From NCBI GenBank assembly GCA_025506515.1, contig CM046442.1, positions 63,125,340 to 63,189,339 on the forward strand: 64,000 nt of DNA. The letters run 5' to 3'. This document shows positions 58,608-64,000 of this stretch, one piece after another (within the stretch, counting starts at the first letter, position 1; the number at the start of each line of letters is the position of its first letter). The position numbers and the translations under genes were made by a program. Below the pieces are notes generated by a model. The model did not search any database. It had not been told where the DNA came from and worked only from the letters and a program-made list of their open reading frames with translations. This stretch comes from Flaveria trinervia (Eukaryota > Streptophyta > Magnoliopsida > Asterales > Asteraceae).

Positions 58608-61600
58608 TCAATACAAAATTAAAGACCAAATCCAGTCATTAGAATATTGAAGTCCGATGGCACAAGCATGACATTCATGCTTTGCCTTTTCAAGAAGCTT
58701 CGTGACTGGATCCGCAATGTTTTGATCCGTGTGAACTTTGCGAATACATATCTTTCTCTTTTCAACTGCATCCCTTATGTTGCTGAATCTTCGTTCAATG
58801 TGCCTAGTCTTTTGATATGCATGGGGTTCCTTCATTTGAGCAATCGCACCCTCGTTATCACAAAGAATTTCTAGGGGTTCCTCAATGGAAGGGACCACCC
58901 CAAGATCGGCAATGAACTTCCTTAACCATGCAGCTTCCTGAGCCGCTAATGAAGCGGCCATGTATTCTGACTCTGTAGTTGATAATGCCACCACATCATG
59001 CTTAGAGCTCTTCCAAGAGATAGCTCCCCCATTCAAGATGAAAATGAACCCCAATTATGATCGTGAATCATCACGATCACTTTGGAAACTCGCATCCCTG
59101 TAACCCTTTACTACGAGTTCCTCCTTACCAGATCCATAGATTAGGAACATATCTTTTGTCCTCCTTAGGTACTTAAGTATGCTGTTTATAGCCATCCAAT
59201 GACTGCTTCCTGGATTTTGTTGGTATCGCCTTGTCATGCTCAAAGTGCATGACACGTCCGGTCTAGTGCATAACATTGCATACATGATGGATCCTATAAC
59301 AGACGCATACGAGATTCCCTTCATTTTGTCTTGCTCATCCTTTGAGCTTGGACATTAAGTCTTGCTCAATATCGTTCCTCTTTGAACAGGTGCGGTACCT
59401 TTTTTAGAGTTTTTCATCTTGAACCTTTTCAAGATTTTATTAATGTATGCACTTTGATTCAAACCTATCAACCGCCTTGATCTATCCCTATAGATCTTTA
59501 TTCCTAAAATATAGCCCACTTCACCAAGATCCTTAATGGAGATGTAGCTTCCAAGCCAGGCTTTTACACCTTCCATGGTTGGAATGTCATTTCCAAATAG
59601 TAGAATGTCATTGACATATAATACTAAGAAAATGGTGATGCTCCCACTAGTCTTCTTATATACACATCCTTCATCAGCGTTGTTGATGAATCCAAATTTG
59701 ATTATTTCTTCATCAAAATGGTGATTCTAACTCCTTGATGCTTGCTTCAATCCATAGATTGATTTTTTAACTTGCATACTTTGTTAGGATGTTTTGAGTT
59801 AACCAAACCTTCAGGCTGAACCATGTAGACATCTTCCTCAAGATATCCATTCAGAAAAGCAGTTTTGACATCCATTTGCCAAATCTCATAATCATAATGA
59901 GCAGCTATGGCAAATAATATCCTAATAGACTTTAGCATTGCAACTGGTGAGAAGGTCTCATCATAATCAACCCCTTGATTTTGAGTGAAACCTTTTGCTA
60001 CAAGTCTAGGTTTATAAGTATCCAAGTTTCCATGCATATCAGTTTTCTTCTTGAAAACCCACTTACTTATAACTATCTTGGAGTTTAGAGGTGGTTCAAC
60101 CAAGTCCCACACTTGGTTGTTATACATGGATTGCATCTCAACGTTCATGGCTTCAAGCCATTTGTCACAATCCCAATTGGACATTGCATCATGATAGGTG
60201 GTTGGTTCATCTGGATTACTAATTCTACCAGATCTGCGAACGTTTTATGTAATTTCACCAACTACTTGATCATTTTCAACATCCTCATGTTGAGTGCTAG
60301 TATCAACCAAACGTGTGTCGGTTTGTGGTTCTTGGTCCTCCTCAAGATCCACTATTCTACTGCTAGTTCCTTCCGAGAGGAAGTTAGCTTCTAAGAACTC
60401 AGCCTTCTTGGCAACAAACTCCTTTTGTTCCAATGGATCATAGAAATAATATCCCATAGAATCTCTAGAATATCCAATGAAGATACACGTAGTGGAACGG
60501 CTTTCAAGCTTGTTTGAGGTGGGAGTCTTAACATAAGCCTCACAACCCCATACCTTTAAATATGACAGTGATGGAACCCTTCCATGCCATATTTCAAAAG
60601 GTGTCGTTTCCACTTTCTTGGTTGGGCCATATTCAAAATACGGGCCACAAAGAGCAAAGCGAAACCCCAAAATGATAGATGTAGTGAGCTTCTAGCCATC
60701 ATAGATCGAACCATATCTAATAGAGTTCGATATCTCCTCTCGGACACGCCATTATGTTGTGGTGTTCCAGGTGGAGATAGTTGTGAGACAATACCACAAC
60801 TTCTAAGATGATCTCTAAAGGCATCACTTAGGTATTCACCTCCTCTATCGGTGCGGAGAATTTTTATTTTCTTATTGAGTTGATTTTCTACTTCATTTTG
60901 GAAGATTTTGAACATTTCAAAAGCTTCATCTTTGTGTCTTAACAAGTACACATAACCATAACGACTATAATCATCGGTAAAGGTAATGAAGTATCTTTCA
61001 TGGTACCTAGTCGTTGGCTTGAAAGGACCACATACATCCGTATGTATGATGCCTAACAAATCTTTTGCCCTTTCGGACTTACCACTAAAAGGTGCCTTAG
61101 TCATTTTACATTGTAAACAAGATTCGCATACATTGAATGAAACATATTCATTTGCTTTTAAAAGACCATTCTTTTGAAGTCTTTGTATAGGCTTCTTGTT
61201 TATATGACCAAGACAGCAATGCCAAAGATAGGTATCACTCAAATCCAATTTGAGTTTCTTATTGGTGGTTTGGTACAATGAGCTATCATATAATGTGTTT
61301 TCATGAACCAATTCATAAATTCCATTAATGGGATTAGCTTTAAAATAAAACATGTCATTTAAAGAAACATGAATTTCATTCTCAATAAATAACAAAACAT
61401 AACCATATTGTCTTAATTGGGAAACATAAATAATGTTCTAGTCAAACTAGGAGCATACAAAATATTGTTCAAAATTACTTCCAAACCATTTAGAAGCTTC
61501 AAGATGTAGTCCCCATGGCCTTCAACATGAACCTTTGCCCCATTGCCCATGAAGAGGTTCACATCCCCTTTCTTGAAGTCCTTACTTCTTTTGAACCCCT

Positions 61601-62596
61601 GCAATAAGTTGCAAATATGAGTTCCACATCCGGTATCCAATACCCATGTTTTAGAGGATATTAAATTTAGACCAATCTGGATCATGAAACATGTACTTGA
61701 GGTTTGCCCGACATCCCTCTTTGCTTGCAACTCTTTGAGATGGACTGGGCAATTTCTTGCCCAGTGTCCAATCTCCCCACACTTAAAGCATGGGTCATTT
61801 GAAGCAACCTTTTGCTTCTTCTCCGCTGGTTTTGGTGGTGGCGCTCTAACAACTCCCTTTCCCTTTCCCCTAATCTGCCCTTTACCCTTGGCAACATTTG
61901 CCTTGGGTGCGGGGTGAGGCCTCTTCTTGTTCCCACCTTCATTGATGGTGAGAACGGGTAAAACCCTTTTACCCATGGCCGCCTCAGCAGTTTTGAGCAT
62001 AGACTGAAGTTCACTTATGTTCTTGTCCCACCTGTTCATGTTGTAATTCATGAAAAAATTTTCAAACCTTTTTGACAAAGAGTTGAGGATCAAATCCATA
62101 GCCAACTCTTTCGAGAGGGGACAATTCAGCCTTTCGAGGCAGTCAATATGGCTTTTCATCTTAAATACATAAGATGAAACAGATTGGGTGTCGTCCATAC
62201 GACATGCATGGAGTGCTCGAACTGTTTCGAAGCACTCAACCCGTGCTTGTTGTTGGAATGTTTCCTTCAACTGGGTTATCATGTCGTACGCTCCATGATG
62301 TTCATATTCCTTTTGGAGATCTGGAGTCATACTTGCCACATGAGGCAAGACACTTGGACCCAGTCCTTAGTGTATTTCACCCAATTATTATAGGCCTCCT
62401 CATCATCCTCACTAGGTTGATCGGGAATCGGATCGTCTAATATGTATAATTGTTTCTCTTGCTTGAGAACAATTCTCAAGTTTCAAAACCACTCAAAAAA
62501 GATATTATGGTTTAGACGCTCCTTTTGGAGAATGGTTCTTAGTGATAGTGAGTGAGCGGTCAGGATTTCTTTGTGCTCATTATTGTTGGTGGCCAT
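58608..62596 (-). pseudogene. C2 gag-pol, broken, RT active site changed to YVND
   Basis: ATG at 62594-62596 (MATNNNEHKE). Gag carries an in-frame TGA at 62483-62485 (Arg CGA changed to TGA) and a later frame change, then is open from 62348. Zinc knuckle CFKCGEIGHWARNC lies at 61749-61790 and protease DTG at 61629-61637. GAG-pre-integrase and integrase (LGHINKKP, HTDVCGPF, TDDYSRYG, TDRGGEYL, PQHNGVSERR) span about 60556-61395. RT is at 59360-60184 (YDETFSPVA, MDVKTAFLNG), and RNase H (TTESEYMA) runs to 58608. The RT catalytic box at 59607-59618 reads YVND, so a catalytic Asp is Asn. Inactive as read. Confidence 0.9.
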
Positions 62597-63488
62597 CTAC
62601 AAAATATAACAAAGTTCAATTTTAGTAATTTTGATATTGTTCATATTTTAATAGTTAAAACCCTTTTAAGTGTCTTAATATTAAAATCTAGAATCCAACG
62701 TTACATTTAAATAGTGCTTAGGTGACCTTTATCCCATCATTTAAATTAACAAGGTAGTCAACATTTTGACAATTGCAACCCTTTACAACTTCTAGGGTAT
62801 GGGATCGACTTTAAACATCATATGTTTAGTCGGCATGTTTATCCCATCAACACCTTTGTAAACCATATTGTAGGTGATCCATTTAACATGGTTTGCAAAT
62901 CAAGTTACCTTAGTTGCACACATGTGAGATTTCCAACATAAGTGGTTAGATGACCTTTATCCCACGAATATTGTAACCCCACCCCAAATCACAAGTTCCC
63001 TCAAAATGGTTAGGTGACCTTTATCCCCTTAAGAGTTTCCAAATGACTCAAGTGTTGTGCAAAAGGATGGTCTTAAACTTGTTTATAAAAGAAAAAAATA
63101 AGGTTCCCATAGTCTTAGTTAATAAAACTCTATGTACCTTATATTTGTATGCTTTTCAAATACAAGGTACCCTATGGTTCAATTTTAATAAAACCTCTTT
63201 TATTAAAACCATTAATCCTTTTAAAAACCTTTTATTAACCACTTAATGATAAAGAACCATCAAATTTTCAGCTTCTTAAGTTTGTTAATGAGTTTGTAAT
63301 GCATATCCAAATATCAACCAAACAATCATGCATCAAACAACCAAACAAGCATAAACATACAAACATGGGTGCATAACCATAGCCACTAAGTTGACAACAC
63401 TTGTTTGCCATCACAAGTGTTATCATAAGTTCTTTCCTAAGGGTGAAGATGACACATCAAAATGTGTCGATGAACTCCCACTTGAATC
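62597..63488 (-). other. C2 5' leader, AT-rich
   Basis: About 890 bp with no ORF of note. A phrase AGGTGACCTTTATCCC (or near) recurs at about 62717, 62947 and 63005. No primer-binding site seen. CTCCCACTTG near 63475 resembles the complement of the C2 polypurine tract. Confidence 0.55.
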
Positions 63489-64000
63489 TGTTGGATCCGT
63501 TATACCCAAGACACATAAAATATTGATATGGTTAGTACGTTATGATCCAAGTCGGGTCATACCCAATAACAAGCTTAGCAAACACCAATTAATATTTAAT
63601 TGATGATATGATCATGCAATTAAATAATTCACCAATTTAGAAAATGGGTTTTCTAAATAAGTTGCATATGAGATTGACAACCTATATGGATATTTGTTCA
63701 TGGATATTATTTGTAATGTTGTTTAAATTGGTTAAATAACATCAACTAATAGGAGTGTGTGTGTTTAAGTTATATAATTAAAGGTCTAATTACATAACTT
63801 ATTCTAACTTAATTTACAAAAATGAAATGTGAATTTTGGGGGAAAACCCTTAAAGGGTATGCATTCGGCCGCCCCCTTTTTAGATGGGGTTCTACTTTTG
63901 TTTCCATTATGTCTTAGAACCTTAGAACACACACACTCCATCTTCTTCCCTCTCTCTCACATGCAAGGACCACAAAACAAAAGGTACTCTCCTTTCTTGA
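63489..64000 (+). repeat. C3: start of a C-type LTR, plus orientation, runs off window
   Basis: TGTTGGATCC, then CCAAGACACATAAAATATTG, GTTAGTACGTTATGATCC and CATACCCAATAACAAGC, matching C1 on the same strand and the C2 LTR on the opposite strand. Orientation is therefore opposite to C2. May be a solo LTR or the 5' LTR of a further element. Confidence 0.75.

Larger units (their letters stand above)
56971..63488 (-). mobile_element. Element C2: copia element without ORF3, 5' LTR not seen
   Basis: Minus-strand copia element with 3' LTR 56971-57887, polypurine tract, gag-pol 58608-62596 and a long leader. Different lineage from A and B: shorter gag, no third ORF, different LTR and tract. It is inserted in B3 pol. 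GGTTT (56966-56970) would be the left target duplication. No primer site or same-orientation 5' LTR is found before the oppositely oriented C3 LTR at 63489. Confidence 0.85.

Overview
This window is plant genomic DNA made almost entirely of nested Ty1/copia LTR retrotransposons. I see no host gene, rRNA or tRNA gene. Evidence for a plant is the set of copia polyproteins (gag, protease, integrase, reverse transcriptase, RNase H in that order), primer-binding sites matching plant initiator tRNA-Met (TGGTATCAGAGC), and G-rich polypurine tracts. Two families (called A and B here) have a large third ORF between pol and the 3' LTR, as in the plant Sirevirus (SIRE/Maximus) lineage. From memory the ORF3 N-terminal domain resembles many predicted proteins in Asteraceae genomes, so a composite such as lettuce or Tanacetum is my best guess. 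That is recollection, not a search.

Layout. 1-11360: element A1 (minus strand), missing only its polypurine tract and 3' LTR off the left edge; it sits inside a B-family LTR whose remainder is 11361-12056 (B1). 12057-12185: 129 bp I cannot assign. 12186-13199: a plus-strand C-family LTR (C1) broken by element B3. B3 (minus) starts at 13200 and runs off the right edge. Its 3' LTR is split by element B2 (13794-51093, minus, duplication TACTT), and its pol is split at 56970 by element C2. B2 in turn contains two A elements: A2 (16795-29358, plus, duplication TTTTT) inside ORF3, and A3 (36080-48378, minus, duplication TCTCT) inside gag-pol. C2 (56971-63488 visible, minus) is a copia element without ORF3. 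A further C-type LTR in the opposite orientation (C3) starts at 63489.

LTR divergence agrees with the nesting. B2 LTRs differ strongly, A2 LTRs by about 27 substitutions in ~690 bp, and A3 LTRs by no substitution and only three one-base indels. All large ORFs are broken by stops or frameshifts as read here. In the very young A3 this may partly reflect residual sequencing indels.

The most interesting signal is shared by all five A/B elements. ORF3 starts with its own ATG after a 0.6-0.9 kb spacer. A TATA-like box lies about 75-120 bp upstream of that ATG, and upstream of it is a dense array of a short family-specific motif (TCAGTAGTT/AACTACTGA hairpins in A; CTTCCGAAG/CTTCGGAAG in B). The same motif recurs in the LTR of the same family upstream of the LTR TATA box, and in the gag-protease linker coding region. 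This looks like a second internal promoter under a common cis-code, with ORF3 (no membrane segment seen) as a candidate regulatory or anti-silencing protein rather than an envelope. That last step is inference.
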